NCBI RefSeq assembly: GCF_022479115.1
Contig: NZ_CP092497.1
Location: 3,348,001 to 3,412,000 of the forward strand
Direction of reading: 5' to 3'
Source: Amycolatopsis sp. EV170708-02-1
GTDB taxonomy: Bacteria; Actinomycetota; Actinomycetes; Mycobacteriales; Pseudonocardiaceae
DNA: 64,000 bases
This document shows, one piece after another, positions 1 through 8,926 of this stretch (position 1 is its first letter; the number at the start of each line of letters is the position of its first letter). The position numbers and the translations under genes were made by a program. The notes beneath the pieces were generated by a model. The model was not told where the DNA came from. It saw only the letters and a program-made list of their open reading frames with translations, and did no database searches.

Positions 1-561
1 GCCGTCGAGCAGGTCCGGGTGATCGCGGGCAACGCCGGCAGCTCGGTCGAACTGGTGCTGCCGGAAGAGGAGGCGCCCGCCGAAGTCGACGCGCGCCGCG
101 TCGAGCGGATCCTGCGCAACCTGCTGGCGAACGCGGTGGACCACAGCGAAGGGAAACCGGTGGTGCTGACGCTGGCGGTCAACGAGACCGCGGTCGCCAT
201 CACCGTGCGGGACCGCGGCGTCGGGCTCCGGCCCGGCGAGGCGGAACTGGTGTTCAACCGGTTCTGGCGCGCCGACCCGTCCCGTAACCGCCGGACCGGC
301 GGAACCGGTCTCGGCCTCGCGATCAGCCAGGAGGACGCCCGGTTGCACGGCGGCGTGCTCGACGCCTGGGGCGAGACCGGCCACGGTGCCTGCTTCCGGC
401 TCGTGCTGCCGCGGCGGCAGGACACGCCGATGGGGGAGAGCCCGCTGCTCCTGCCCCCGCCCGATCACAAGGCGACCGACACGCACGGGTCGTCCGGACT
501 GCTCGAAGTCCGGCCCGCGCCCGACGCGATCCTCGCCGAGCCCGAGGAGGTCGGCCGGTGA
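1..561 (+). CDS. mtrB: Sensor histidine kinase MtrB, C-terminal part
   Basis: The reading frame is open from base 1, so only the last 186 residues are present. They form an HATPase_c domain: an N box ([10 protein letters not shown]), a G1 box (DRGVGL), an F-box region ([11 protein letters not shown]) and a G2 box ([10 protein letters not shown]), followed by a short proline-rich tail. The stop codon overlaps the lpqB start by 4 bp. In actinobacteria the mtrA-mtrB-lpqB order is conserved, and MtrB phosphorylates MtrA to control cell wall, division and osmotic responses at the membrane. The assignment to MtrB rests on that linkage plus the kinase domain; the sensor and HisKA parts lie outside the window. 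Confidence 0.93.
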   Translation, partial: AVEQVRVIAGNAGSSVELVLPEEEAPAEVDARRVERILRNLLANAVDHSEGKPVVLTLAVNETAVAITVRDRGVGLRPGEAELVFNRFWRADPSRNRRTGGTGLGLAISQEDARLHGGVLDAWGETGHGACFRLVLPRRQDTPMGESPLLLPPPDHKATDTHGSSGLLEVRPAPDAILAEPEEVGR

Positions 562-2285
562 AACGGCTGCTGGCCCTGCTCGCGGTGTTCCTGCTGGTCG
601 CAGGCTGCGCGAACATCCCGCTCGAATCCCAGCCCGTCGTCGTCTCCGGGGACAAACCCGGGCAGGCGCCGGCGGACGTCCCCGAACCGGCGGCCGGGAT
701 CGACCCGCTGACCGTCACCCGTCAGTTCATCCGCAACTCGGCGGCACCGGGCACGGCCAGCGCCGCCGCGCGGGTCTATCTCGACGACGAAGCCAGGCGC
801 AACTGGAAGCCGTCGCCGGGGCTGACGATCATCGACGACACGTTCGGCACCGTTTACGACACTTCGTCGTCTTCGGGGAACCCGGACGAGCAGGTGGTGA
901 ACGTCCGCGGGTTCAAACTCGGCACCCTCAGCCCCGACAGCGCGTTCCTCCCGGTGAAGGCGGAGTACTCGCAGCAGTTCAAGCTGCGGAAGCAGCCGAA
1001 CGGGCAGTGGCGGATCGTGGATCCGCCGCAGGAACTCGCCGTCACCGACGAGGATTTCGCGCTCAACTACTTCCGGGTGCCGATCAGCTTCTACTCGCCG
1101 GACTCCGGCGCCTTCGTCCCCGACCTCCGGTACGTCGCGGCGAAACCGCAGGCCGGATTGCCCGGCCGGGTGATGGACCTGGTGCTGCAGGGCCCGTCGG
1201 AGGGGTTGAAGGGCGCGGTCAAGGACCTCCTCGGCGACCAGGTCACCATCGAAAGCAACGTGCGCAGCACGGACGACGGGACACTGGACATCAACCTGAC
1301 CGGCGTCGGCGGGGCCAGCCTCGTGGACCGGAACCTGATCGCCGCGCAGATCGTCCTGTCGCTGCAGACGGTGACGCTGAGCCGGGTCCGGCTGCTGGCC
1401 GACGGCACCGCGCTGGTGCCGGAACACGAATACTGGCGCTCCAGCGAACTGCCCAACTACAACGTGGACATCGCGCCCAACTCGGAACTGCAGGGACTGA
1501 TGACCGTGAACGGCCGGGTCCGGTCGCTCGAGAACGGCCAGCCGGTCGGCGGGCCCGCGGGCAACGGCGGGTACAAGGTCGTCAGCGCCGCGCAGTCCGT
1601 CGACGGCAAACGTCTCGCCGTGGTCGAGGAACGGGACGGCAGGCAGTGGCTCCGGGTCGGCGACCTGGGGCACGACCTCGCTTCGGTGGACCTCTTCGGG
1701 GGCAGCCTGAGCCGCCCCACCTGGCGTCCGGTCGCCCGCGGCGGCGGGGTCTCCGGCGAGGTCTGGACGGTGGTCGACCACAACACCGTCGCCCGGGTCA
1801 CCCTGGCCGCGGACGGCCGGTGGGTGAAGGCCGGTGTCGACGCGACCATGCTCACCGGGCTGGGGCAGATCACCGAACTGCGCCTTTCGCGGGACGGGTC
1901 ACGGCTGGCCGCGGTGGTCAACGGGCAGCTGGTGGTCGCCTCGATCGTGCGGACGGCGGACTCGGTGGCCCTGCGGGCACCGCGGAAACTGCAGGAACGC
2001 GACCTCAAGGACGTCGTCGACGTCGACTGGGCGACCCAGGACCATCTGATCGCCGCGACGTCGTCGAGTTCGCTGCCGGTGGTCAAGGTGCCGCTGGACG
2101 GGCAGCGGATGGACGCCTTCAACAGCTCGAACCTGACCCCGCCGGTGCACGGTGTCACCGCGGCGCCGAGCAGGCAGAACCTGGTCGCGGATGCGGGCGG
2201 GCTGTGGGTCGCCTCCGAACTGGGCGAGGTCTGGCGGCCGCAGGCGCACACCGTCACCGACGCGGACCCGTTCTATCCGGGCTGA
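558..2285 (+). CDS. lpqB: Lipoprotein LpqB, MtrAB accessory
   Basis: A 575-residue protein with a lipoprotein signal (lipobox LVAGC, lipidated Cys17), so it is exported and anchored outside the membrane. The middle (about residues 190-290) looks like a GerMN domain and the C-terminal half (about 300-575) is the LpqB beta-propeller. In mycobacteria LpqB interacts with the MtrB extracellular domain and modulates MtrA phosphorylation. The start overlaps the mtrB stop by 4 bp, indicating translational coupling in one operon. Length matches the family. Confidence 0.95.
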   Translation: MKRLLALLAVFLLVAGCANIPLESQPVVVSGDKPGQAPADVPEPAAGIDPLTVTRQFIRNSAAPGTASAAARVYLDDEARRNWKPSPGLTIIDDTFGTVYDTSSSSGNPDEQVVNVRGFKLGTLSPDSAFLPVKAEYSQQFKLRKQPNGQWRIVDPPQELAVTDEDFALNYFRVPISFYSPDSGAFVPDLRYVAAKPQAGLPGRVMDLVLQGPSEGLKGAVKDLLGDQVTIESNVRSTDDGTLDINLTGVGGASLVDRNLIAAQIVLSLQTVTLSRVRLLADGTALVPEHEYWRSSELPNYNVDIAPNSELQGLMTVNGRVRSLENGQPVGGPAGNGGYKVVSAAQSVDGKRLAVVEERDGRQWLRVGDLGHDLASVDLFGGSLSRPTWRPVARGGGVSGEVWTVVDHNTVARVTLAADGRWVKAGVDATMLTGLGQITELRLSRDGSRLAAVVNGQLVVASIVRTADSVALRAPRKLQERDLKDVVDVDWATQDHLIAATSSSSLPVVKVPLDGQRMDAFNSSNLTPPVHGVTAAPSRQNLVADAGGLWVASELGEVWRPQAHTVTDADPFYPG

Positions 2286-2337
2286 GGTCTCGTTCGCTTC
2301 GCAACGTGCCCACCTCGCCCCGCGAACGCACCTTGCC

Positions 2338-2383
2338 GGGAGCAAGGGACCTTTAGTATCGCTAGCTTTTCTAGCGGCGCTAG
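2338..2383. repeat. Dispersed AGGGACCTTT repeat, copy 1
   Basis: The unit GGGAGCAAGGGACCTTTAGT at 2338-2357 is followed by the imperfect dyad GCTAGCTTTTCTAGCGGCGC up to 2383. Near-identical copies are at 2556-2602 and 45075-45094, and a diverged hairpin version is at 57603-57641. Confidence 0.75.
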
Positions 2384-2433
2384 TGCGACGGAGGGTTCGT
2401 GAAGGGCCCTCGTTTGGGGTCCAGGGGTGTGCG

Positions 2434-2480
2434 CCCAATGTGGCATTGGGGACGTTGGGTGCTCCCAATGCCACATTGGG
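2434..2480. repeat. 17-bp perfect hairpin, CCCAATG family
   Basis: The arms at 2434-2450 and 2464-2480 are perfect reverse complements (CCCAATGTGGCATTGGG) with a 13-base loop. It lies downstream of lpqB without a T-tract. Confidence 0.8.
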
Positions 2481-2555
2481 AGCGCAGGTCCGTGTCTTGA
2501 AGGTCGCCTTTGAGGCGTTCAGCGTCCTAAAGGTGGCCTTCAGGGTGTCGCCAGG

Positions 2556-2602
2556 GGGAGCAAGGGACCTTTAGTGCCGCTAGCTTTCCTAGCGTCGCTA
2601 GC
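2556..2602. repeat. Dispersed AGGGACCTTT repeat, copy 2
   Basis: The first 20 bases are identical to the copy at 2338. They are followed by a similar GCTAGC-containing dyad, so the whole 45-base composite appears duplicated within 220 bases. Confidence 0.75.
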
Positions 2603-2623
2603 AAGGGCGGAACCCGTCGGAAG

Positions 2624-2676
2624 TCCGTGAAGGCCTCCTTCCCTACCCTCGAAGTAGGGAAGGAGGCCTTCACGGA
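2624..2676. terminator. 23-bp perfect hairpin, GTGAAGGCC family
   Basis: The arms 2624-2646 and 2654-2676 are perfectly complementary with a 7-base loop. The GTGAAGGCCTCCTTCCC core recurs after secA. No T-tract follows, so termination is inferred from stem strength and position. Confidence 0.65.
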
Positions 2677-2835
2677 CCGAGACCCACACGCGAGGGAGTC
2701 GCGAAGCGGCGAAGCGCCCTTCTCCTCGATTGACTTTTTCAACACCGGCCCCCTGACGACGCAAAGTGTCCAAAGCGGACCACTCGCACCCCGGCGGCGT
2801 CCGGAACTGTCGGAGCCCCGGCCGACACTCGCCCC

Positions 2836-3468
2836 ATGTCCAAGATCCTGGATCTCCTCATCCCCGCCCGCTGCGCGTCCTGCGGAGCACCGGGCGCGCC
2901 CTGTTGCGCGATCTGCCAGACCGCCTGGGGTTCGCTCAGCGAGATCATCCGTGGCCCGACGGCCGGTCTCGTCCCCGTCTACGCCCTGGCTCCCTACGCC
3001 GACGACGCCCGCCGCCTGATCCTCGCCTACAAGGAACGCGGCCGCCGCGACCTTGCCCCGTCCTTCGGGCTGGCCGTCGCCGAAGCCCTCGTCCAGTTGC
3101 CGGAGCCGGAACCCTGCCTCGTCCCGGTCCCTTCGCGACGGTCCGCCTCCCGTGTCCGAGGCGGACCGCATGTCCGGCGCGTCGCCGAGGAATGCGTGAA
3201 AGTGCTGGCGGACAAGGGAAAAGCGGCGACTGTCGCACCTGTCCTCAAGCTCGGGGCCGGCGTCCGTGACGCGGTGGGGCTCACCCGTGCCCAGCGGTCG
3301 GCGAACCTCGACGGTCGCATCCGGCTGGTCGCGGGAGCCTGCCGGGAGAAGGTCGTTCTTCTTGACGACGTGATCACAACCGGAGCGACCGCCGCCGCTT
3401 GTGTGCGCTTTTTGGACATAAGCGGAATTCACGTTTTCGCGGTGGTAGCGCTGGCCGCCGCCGGGTGA
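2836..3468 (+). CDS. ComF-family phosphoribosyltransferase-like protein
   Basis: A 210-residue protein with an N-terminal Cys cluster (CASCGAPGAPCCAIC) typical of the ComF zinc-binding double zinc ribbon. It has a C-terminal phosphoribosyltransferase fold carrying the PRPP loop VVLLDDVITTGAT (about residues 174-187). Homologues include M. tuberculosis Rv3242c and ComFC, which assists DNA uptake in competent bacteria; the role in actinobacteria is not established. It precedes hpf and secA as in mycobacteria but is separated from hpf by a long leader. The ATG at 2836 places the Cys cluster at the usual distance from the N terminus. Confidence 0.9.
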   Translation: MSKILDLLIPARCASCGAPGAPCCAICQTAWGSLSEIIRGPTAGLVPVYALAPYADDARRLILAYKERGRRDLAPSFGLAVAEALVQLPEPEPCLVPVPSRRSASRVRGGPHVRRVAEECVKVLADKGKAATVAPVLKLGAGVRDAVGLTRAQRSANLDGRIRLVAGACREKVVLLDDVITTGATAAACVRFLDISGIHVFAVVALAAAG

Positions 3469-3501
3469 TCGGGATGTCACCTACAAGAGTGATGAATGAT
3501 C

Positions 3502-3528
3502 GGGAACGGGAATGGGTACATGGGCGTT
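3502..3528 (+). promoter_or_regulatory. Possible SigR (SigH)-type promoter
   Basis: GGGAAC at 3502-3507 and GTT at 3526-3528 are separated by exactly 18 bases, matching the GGGAAY-N18-GTT pattern of SigR/SigH promoters. It lies about 490 bases before hpf and directly after the comF-like gene. The pattern is short enough to occur by chance. Confidence 0.4.
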
Positions 3529-3848
3529 GACGGGATATGAGGGACCTTCTGGGGAACACTCCGACGGCCCGCCACTCCACCGGGGTGGCGGCGGATTCCC
3601 TCGGGGGCGGCGCTCTAGGCACCCTCCGCATTTTCCTGTCCGAAGGCTTGCGCCGTCCGCGTGAAAACAAATCACGGGGACGACGCCCGACAAGCCGGAT
3701 TGTCCCGCTGACCACACGGTCGTCGTCGCGTGCGGTGACGAGGTCTCACGTCCTGATATCCCCCGGCTCGGGGGCTGTTGCTCGCGGCGTGATGCAGCTA
3801 ACGTGCAGCGCTATCAGCAATCCCGGCAGGCAGGGAGGTGACCAGCCC

Positions 3849-3875
3849 ATGTCCCTGGCGCCGGAGCCGCGCTGA
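3849..3875 (+). CDS. Possible 8-residue leader peptide upstream of hpf
   Basis: The frame encodes MSLAPEPR and stops. It is preceded by GGGAGGTGA (3833-3841), an almost ideal Shine-Dalgarno sequence about 10 bases before the ATG, much better than most starts in this window. It ends 145 bases before hpf. It could be a translated regulatory uORF, or the Shine-Dalgarno match could be chance; there is no protein-level evidence. Confidence 0.3.
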   Translation: MSLAPEPR

Positions 3876-4020
3876 GTCCGCGCTCGGACATCCGACACGA
3901 GACGTCGTGGCCGTATGCCGAGTTCCCTCATCGCCCGCGATCCGGGCTTCGTCCCCGCATTACCGGCGCCCTAGTGAACACATCTACAGCTCGCAGTCAT
4001 TTCAGCGAGGGAGGTCGTGT

Positions 4021-4710
4021 ATGGACATCGTCGTTAAGGGCCGCAACGTGGAGGTGCCCGACCACTATCGGGCACTCGTCAGCGAAAAGCTGGCCCGGCT
4101 AGAGCGCTACGACAAGAAGGTCATCCGTTACGACGTGGAGCTCTTCCACGAGCCCAATCGCCGGCAGTCGAAGAACTGCCAGCGCGTCGAAATCACCGGT
4201 AAGGGCCGTGGCCCCGCCGTACGCGCCGAAGCGTGTGCAGGCGACTTCTACGCAGCGCTGGATTCCGCACTGAACAAGCTCGAGAACAGGTTGCGGAAGA
4301 CACACGACCGCCGGCGCGTGCACTACGGCCGCAGCCGCCCGGAATCCGTCGCCGAGGCGACTTCGATGGCGGCCGCCGGTGGAATGACCACCGACACCCG
4401 ACATCTGGCGGGTACCGCTGTGCTCGAAGCGCCGGAGGCCGAACCCATGGCCAACGGTTTCGCTGTCGAGAGCGGTGACTTCGAGATGCCCCAGCAGCAG
4501 CGCTGGGATGACGGGGTGACCGAACACCAGCCCGGTCGCGTCGTCCGCGAGAAGAAGCATGACGCGGAGCCCATGACGGTCGACCAGGCTCTCTACGAGA
4601 TGGAACTGGTCGGTCACGACTTCTATCTGTTCAACGACTCCGACGCCGGGTGCCCGAGCGTCGTCTACCGGAGGCGAGGCTTCGACTACGGCGTCATCCG
4701 GCTGAGCTAG
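4021..4710 (+). CDS. hpf: Ribosome hibernation promoting factor, long form
   Basis: A 229-residue protein. The N-terminal domain (residues 1-105, starting MDIVVKGRNVEVPDHYR) is the S30AE/HPF fold that binds the decoding centre of the 30S subunit. After a variable linker, residues about 175-229 (MTVDQALYEMELVGHDFYLF) are the dimerisation domain that joins two ribosomes into 100S particles. M. tuberculosis Rv3241c is the positional counterpart. The ATG at 4021 is chosen because the HPF domain begins there and GGGAGG precedes it; an open frame continues upstream but is not conserved-looking. A strong terminator follows. Confidence 0.95.
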   Translation: MDIVVKGRNVEVPDHYRALVSEKLARLERYDKKVIRYDVELFHEPNRRQSKNCQRVEITGKGRGPAVRAEACAGDFYAALDSALNKLENRLRKTHDRRRVHYGRSRPESVAEATSMAAAGGMTTDTRHLAGTAVLEAPEAEPMANGFAVESGDFEMPQQQRWDDGVTEHQPGRVVREKKHDAEPMTVDQALYEMELVGHDFYLFNDSDAGCPSVVYRRRGFDYGVIRLS

Positions 4711-4727
4711 CCGGCCACCACTGCCCT

Positions 4728-4764
4728 GACGGCGGCCCGCACGCGTCCCGTGCGGGCCGCCGTC
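4728..4764 (+). terminator. hpf terminator hairpin
   Basis: The 15-bp perfect stem GACGGCGGCCCGCAC / GTGCGGGCCGCCGTC with a 7-base loop lies 17 bases after the hpf stop. It separates hpf from secA. Confidence 0.8.
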
Positions 4765-4825
4765 ATGTCCGGATCAGGCAGGACCCGCCCCCGTCTCGTC
4801 AGGTACCGACAGACGGTGCGTGCGC

Positions 4826-4849
4826 GAACACCGAGGTGTTCCCTACGAT
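4826..4849 (+). promoter_or_regulatory. Palindrome overlapping a likely secA promoter -10
   Basis: The perfect 7-2-7 palindrome GAACACC-GA-GGTGTTC (4826-4841) ends two bases before a TACGAT hexamer (4844-4849), a plausible -10 element, about 100 bases before the secA start. No strong -35 is visible, which would suit an activator or repressor site. Confidence 0.4.
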
Positions 4850-4945
4850 GGGGGCGGACGGTGGTGCGTTACCAGGCACCACCGCGGACGAGATTGCCCG
4901 GGACCGGCTCGGGTGCGATCACAATCAGCTAGTGAGGTCGACCGG

Positions 4946-7777
4946 ATGGTGCTGAACCGCCTGCTCCGCGCGGGCGAGGGCAAAATGGTGAAGCGGCTGC
5001 GACACATCGCCGATCACATCAACACCCTCGAAGACGACGTCAAGGACCTTTCGGACACCGCGCTGCGGGCCAAGACCGAGGAGTTCCGTAAACGGCACGC
5101 GGACGGCGAGTCACTCGACGACCTCCTGCCGGAGGCGTTCGCGGTGGCGAGGGAAGCGGCTTGGCGCGTGCTCGGCCAGCGCCCCTACGACGTCCAGCTC
5201 ATGGGCGGCGCCGCGCTGCACCTCGGCCAGGTCTCCGAGATGAAGACCGGTGAGGGCAAGACCCTGACCCAGGTCCTCCCCGCGTACCTGAACGCCGTCT
5301 CCGGCAAGGGTGTGCACGTCATCACGGTGAACGACTACCTCGCCAAACGTGACGCCGAGTGGATGGGCCGCATCCACCGCTTCCTCGGCCTCGAGGTCGG
5401 GGTCATCCTGGCCGACCAGACCCCCGAGGTCCGCCGCCAGCAGTACGCCGCCGACATCACGCACGGCACGAACAACGAGTTCGGCTTCGACTACCTCCGC
5501 GACAACATGGCGTGGAGCCTCGAAGACTGCGTGCAGCGCGGCCACAACTTCGCGATCGTCGACGAGGTGGACTCCATCCTCATCGACGAGGCCCGGACGC
5601 CGCTGATCATCTCCGGCCCGGCCGACCAGTCCTCGCGCTGGTACGTCGAGTTCGCCCGGATGACCCCGCTGATGAAGCCGGACATCCACTACGAGGTGGA
5701 CATCCGCAAGCGCACCGTCGGTGTCACCGAAAAGGGTGTCGCCTTCGTCGAGGACCAGCTCGGCATCGACAACCTCTACGAGGCCGCGAACACGCCGCTG
5801 GTCGGCTACCTGAACAACGCGCTGAAGGTCAAGGAGCTCTACAAACGCGACAAGGACTACATCGTCCGTGACGGCGAAGTCCTCATCGTCGACGAGTTCA
5901 CCGGCCGCATCCTGCACGGCCGCCGCTACAACGAGGGCATGCACCAGGCGATCGAGGCCAAGGAAGGCGTCGAGATCAAGGCCGAGAACCAGACGCTCGC
6001 CACGATCACGCTGCAGAACTACTTCCGGCTCTACGACAAGCTGGCGGGGATGACCGGTACCGCCGAGACCGAGGCGGCCGAGTTCCACCAGACCTACAAG
6101 CTGGGTGTGGTGCCGATCCCGACGAACAAGCCGATGGTCCGCGCCGACCAGGCCGACCTCATCTACAAGACCGAGCAGGCCAAGTTCGAGGCCGTCGCCG
6201 AGGACATCGCGGAGCGGCACGAGAAGGGCCAGCCGGTGCTGGTCGGCACCACGAGTGTCGAGAAGTCCGAGCACCTGTCGAAGCTGCTGCTCAAGCTGGG
6301 TGTCCCGCACGAGGTCCTCAACGCCAAGCACCACGACCGGGAGGCCCTGATCGTCGCCCGCGCCGGGCGCAAGGGCGCGGTCACGGTCGCCACCAACATG
6401 GCGGGCCGCGGTACCGACATCGTGCTCGGCGGCAACCCGGACATCATCGCCGACGAGGTGCTGCGCGACCGCGGCCTCGACCCGGTGGAGCATTCCGAGG
6501 AGTACGAGGCCGCCTGGCCGAAGGTGCTCGAAGAGGTCCAGGCCGACACCAAGGCCGAGGCCGAGGAGGTCCGCGAGGCGGGCGGGCTGTACGTGCTCGG
6601 CACCGAGCGGCACGAGTCGCGCCGGATCGACAACCAGCTCCGCGGTCGTTCCGGCCGCCAGGGCGACCCGGGCGAGTCCCGGTTCTACCTGTCGCTGGGT
6701 GACGAGCTCATGCGCCGCTTCAACGCGACGATGGTCGAGCGGGTCATGACCACGATGCGGCTGCCGGACGACGTGCCGATCGAGCACAAGATGGTCTCCA
6801 AGGCGATCAAGAGCGCTCAGACGCAGGTCGAGCAGCAGAACATGGAGATCCGCAAGAACGTCCTCAAGTACGACGAGGTGATGAACGAGCAGCGCAAGGT
6901 GATCTACGCCGAGCGCCTGCGCGTCCTCGAGGGCGAGGATCTGCGCGAGCAGATCGAGCACATGCTGGTCGACGTCATCAACGCGTACGTCACCGAGGAG
7001 ACCTCCACCGGCTACTCCGAGGACTGGGACCACGAGAAGCTGTGGACGGCGCTGAAGCAGCTGTACCCGGTCAAGGTCACCTGGGAAGAGCTCACCGAGG
7101 ATGACGACCTCGACGCCGACAAGCTGCGTGAGGCGCTGCTCGAAGACGCCCACCGCGCGTACGACGAGCGCGAAGCCGAGATCGACGGAAAGGTCGGCGA
7201 AGGCGCGATGCGGAGCCTGGAGCGCCAGGTGATGCTCACCGTGCTCGACCGCAAGTGGCGTGAGCACCTCTACGAGATGGACTATCTCAAGGAGGGCATC
7301 GGCATGCGTGCCCTGGCGCAGCGCGACCCGGTCATCGAGTACCAGCGCGAGGGCTACGACATGTTCCGCGCGATGCTGGAGTCGCTGAAGGAGGAGGCCG
7401 TCGGCTTCCTGTTCAACCTCCAGGTCGAGCAGGCCGAGCCCGCCGCCCCGGCACCGGAGTCCGCTTCCGCGCTGCCCGCCGGTGTCGGATCCGGGAACGG
7501 CCAGGCCGCGAACGGCGACGGCAGGCACGCCCGCCCGACGCCTCCGCAGGGGCCGGCGACCGACACCCAGTCCGTGCCGTCCGCCTTGCGGGGCAAGGGA
7601 CTCGGCGGCGGTTCGCAGTCCGGGCTGACCATGTCGGGCCCGTCCGAGGACGGCGGCGTCGAGTCGCATTCGGACAGTGCCGGCAGCACCGGTGGCGACC
7701 AGGGCGGAACCCGCCGGGAGCGTCGTGCCGCGCAGCGCGCCTCCCAGAAGAAGGGCAAGAAGGGCCCGCGCCGCTAA
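4946..7777 (+). CDS. secA: Preprotein translocase ATPase SecA
   Basis: A 943-residue motor of the Sec pathway that drives unfolded preproteins through SecYEG. Visible motifs are Walker A MKTGEGKT (about residue 98), Walker B region [12 protein letters not shown] (about 205), the GRGTDI motif, and [15 protein letters not shown] of the second nucleotide-binding domain. The C terminus is a low-complexity Gly/Ser/Lys tail without the CxCx8CH zinc motif, as is usual for actinobacterial SecA1. The ATG at 4946 begins the conserved [13 protein letters not shown] and is preferred over an in-frame upstream start whose translation is not SecA-like. It corresponds to Rv3240c. Confidence 0.98.
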   Translation: MVLNRLLRAGEGKMVKRLRHIADHINTLEDDVKDLSDTALRAKTEEFRKRHADGESLDDLLPEAFAVAREAAWRVLGQRPYDVQLMGGAALHLGQVSEMKTGEGKTLTQVLPAYLNAVSGKGVHVITVNDYLAKRDAEWMGRIHRFLGLEVGVILADQTPEVRRQQYAADITHGTNNEFGFDYLRDNMAWSLEDCVQRGHNFAIVDEVDSILIDEARTPLIISGPADQSSRWYVEFARMTPLMKPDIHYEVDIRKRTVGVTEKGVAFVEDQLGIDNLYEAANTPLVGYLNNALKVKELYKRDKDYIVRDGEVLIVDEFTGRILHGRRYNEGMHQAIEAKEGVEIKAENQTLATITLQNYFRLYDKLAGMTGTAETEAAEFHQTYKLGVVPIPTNKPMVRADQADLIYKTEQAKFEAVAEDIAERHEKGQPVLVGTTSVEKSEHLSKLLLKLGVPHEVLNAKHHDREALIVARAGRKGAVTVATNMAGRGTDIVLGGNPDIIADEVLRDRGLDPVEHSEEYEAAWPKVLEEVQADTKAEAEEVREAGGLYVLGTERHESRRIDNQLRGRSGRQGDPGESRFYLSLGDELMRRFNATMVERVMTTMRLPDDVPIEHKMVSKAIKSAQTQVEQQNMEIRKNVLKYDEVMNEQRKVIYAERLRVLEGEDLREQIEHMLVDVINAYVTEETSTGYSEDWDHEKLWTALKQLYPVKVTWEELTEDDDLDADKLREALLEDAHRAYDEREAEIDGKVGEGAMRSLERQVMLTVLDRKWREHLYEMDYLKEGIGMRALAQRDPVIEYQREGYDMFRAMLESLKEEAVGFLFNLQVEQAEPAAPAPESASALPAGVGSGNGQAANGDGRHARPTPPQGPATDTQSVPSALRGKGLGGGSQSGLTMSGPSEDGGVESHSDSAGSTGGDQGGTRRERRAAQRASQKKGKKGPRR

Positions 7778-7790
7778 AGGCCCAAAGCGT

Positions 7791-7831
7791 GTGAAGGCCT
7801 CCTTCCCTCAGCCGGGGAAGGAGGCCTTCGC
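7791..7831. terminator. secA 3' hairpin, GTGAAGGCC family
   Basis: The arms 7791-7807 and 7815-7831 pair with one wobble. It sits between the convergent secA and Rv3235-like genes and can serve both strands. Confidence 0.7.
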
Positions 7832-7836
7832 GCGCT

Positions 7837-8340
7837 TCAGGCCGCGAGCGCGGACACGCGCCGCGGCGGCTTCAGCAAATGGAAGCGGGTGCACACCCAG
7901 CCCGACGGCGTGCGCTCGAAGCGTGCCGCCAAGGCGAGGCTGCGGCCGTTCTGCTCGACGGTCGCGCAGGCTTCGACGACGCCGTCCGCCGGATGCCCCA
8001 GGTGGACCGACTTCGGCCGGTAGCCACCGGTCGGACGGCGGCGGCCGCTGTCGAGCAGCGCGCGGTGGAGCGCCGGGTCGAGGATCGGCCGCACCTGGAC
8101 CGCCGGACGGCGGCCGTCACAGGCTTCGAGGATGGTGGTCAGCAGCCTGCCGATCTGCCTGCCGTCCGGCGTGTCCGGTGACGGCCGCGGTTCCTCCACG
8201 ACGCGTTCCCCGGACAGCGGCAGATCCAGCACGAGCTGGTTGTCCGGCGACGCCGCCCGGTGCACCAGATCGTCCGGCCTGCCGGCGACCCGGTACGGCG
8301 GTTCGTACGGTTCGAGCCGTCTCAGCACGTACGACTTCAT
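7837..8340 (-). CDS. Rv3235-like conserved hypothetical protein
   Basis: A 167-residue protein convergent with secA. It resembles the actinobacterial Rv3235 family, for which no function is established. The C-terminal part (about residues 80-165) has the pattern RPILDPALHRAL...VHLGHPADGVVEACATVEQNGRSLALAARFER, a compact alpha/beta fold. No signal peptide or membrane segment is seen. The ATG at 8340 has a GGAGGGGG ribosome binding site; an in-frame start 14 codons upstream has none. Identification is by pattern recall and synteny with secA, so only the family name is offered. Confidence 0.75.
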   Translation of the reverse strand: MKSYVLRRLEPYEPPYRVAGRPDDLVHRAASPDNQLVLDLPLSGERVVEEPRPSPDTPDGRQIGRLLTTILEACDGRRPAVQVRPILDPALHRALLDSGRRRPTGGYRPKSVHLGHPADGVVEACATVEQNGRSLALAARFERTPSGWVCTRFHLLKPPRRVSALAA

Positions 8341-8467
8341 CAAGCAGTCCCCCTCCGCGGCCCCCTCGGCCACGCCCAGCAACTAAGGGGCAGGCGGCGG
8401 CCCCGGCCGCGACAAGGACCGCCCGAGAGGATGAACCGTGCGGTGATCGCTTGTGTACGGTGGGCCC

Positions 8468-8857
8468 GTGCTGAAAGGGCTGGTCGTCGACTACGCCGGG
8501 GTGCTCACCGATGTGGGCGCGGACGAGCTGTACGCCTTCCTGCTTTCGGCGCGGGAGCGCGGTATCAAAACGGCCTTGCTCTCGAACGCCCCCGGCGCGT
8601 CGGACGAGGCCAAGCGGTCACTCGGCCCGTTCTTCGACGCGCTCGTCTTCTCCGGCGAGGTCGGCGTGGCCAAACCCGACCGCGAGGTCTACCTGCTCAC
8701 CGCGGGACTGCTCGACCTGCCCGCCGACCGGTGCGCGTTCGTCGACGACGCCGCGCGCAACGTCCGCGCGGCGGTCGCGGCCGGGATGGCGGGGGTGCAC
8801 CACACCTCGGTCGAGGAGACGCTGACCGAGCTCAGCGCGTTGTTCCCGGTGGGCTGA
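8468..8857 (+). CDS. Small capless HAD-superfamily hydrolase-like protein
   Basis: About 129 residues, so only the HAD core without a cap domain. Motif I reads VVDYAGVLTD: the nucleophile Asp is present, but the usual second Asp of DxD is Ala. Motif II is LLSNA, the motif III Lys is in GVAKPDREVY, and motif IV is FVDDAARNV. DxG variants of motif I are common in the HAD-IA subfamily, so the Ala does not exclude activity. The GTG at 8468 is chosen because the first beta strand begins immediately; another GTG lies five codons upstream. Substrate unknown. Confidence 0.75.
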   Translation: MLKGLVVDYAGVLTDVGADELYAFLLSARERGIKTALLSNAPGASDEAKRSLGPFFDALVFSGEVGVAKPDREVYLLTAGLLDLPADRCAFVDDAARNVRAAVAAGMAGVHHTSVEETLTELSALFPVG

Positions 8858-8863
8858 AAGCGT

Positions 8864-8890
8864 CCTTCACCGCATGTCACGCGGTGAAGG
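8864..8890. terminator. Hairpin between convergent HAD and TrmH genes
   Basis: The 10-bp stem CCTTCACCGC / GCGGTGAAGG has a 7-base loop and is followed by GGCCCTTT. It belongs to the AAGG/CCTT intergenic family. Confidence 0.6.
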
Positions 8891-8926
8891 GCCCTTTAGT
8901 GGCGTCGGATGCGGGGAAAGTCCCCT

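Larger units (their letters stand above)
2286..2835. other. Repeat-rich intergenic space between lpqB and comF-like gene
   Basis: No convincing gene is seen in these 550 bases. The space is packed with inverted repeats: two copies of a GGGAGCAAGGGACCTTTAGT unit (2338-2357 and 2556-2575), each followed by GCTAGC-rich dyads, a CCCAATG hairpin (2434-2480), an imperfect TGAAGG...CCTTCA hairpin (2498-2542) and a long perfect hairpin (2624-2676). The same repeat families recur elsewhere in the window. Third-codon GC in the overlapping frames is unlike real genes here. Confidence 0.7.
3469..4020 (+). other. Long leader and promoter region upstream of hpf
   Basis: 552 bases without a convincing gene. 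It holds a SigR-type promoter match (3502-3528), GC-rich dyads around 3571-3590, and an 8-codon open frame with a strong Shine-Dalgarno sequence (3849-3875). Longer frames crossing this space lack the codon bias of the neighbours and I do not call them genes. Confidence 0.6.

Noticed and set aside
3537..3875. 112-codon frame in the hpf leader
   Set aside because: Composition is non-coding-like and the frame ignores the strong Shine-Dalgarno located inside it.
4826..4841. LexA box upstream of secA
   Set aside because: The actinobacterial LexA pattern is CGAAC-N4-GTTCG; here the arms are GAACACC/GGTGTTC with a 2-base centre.
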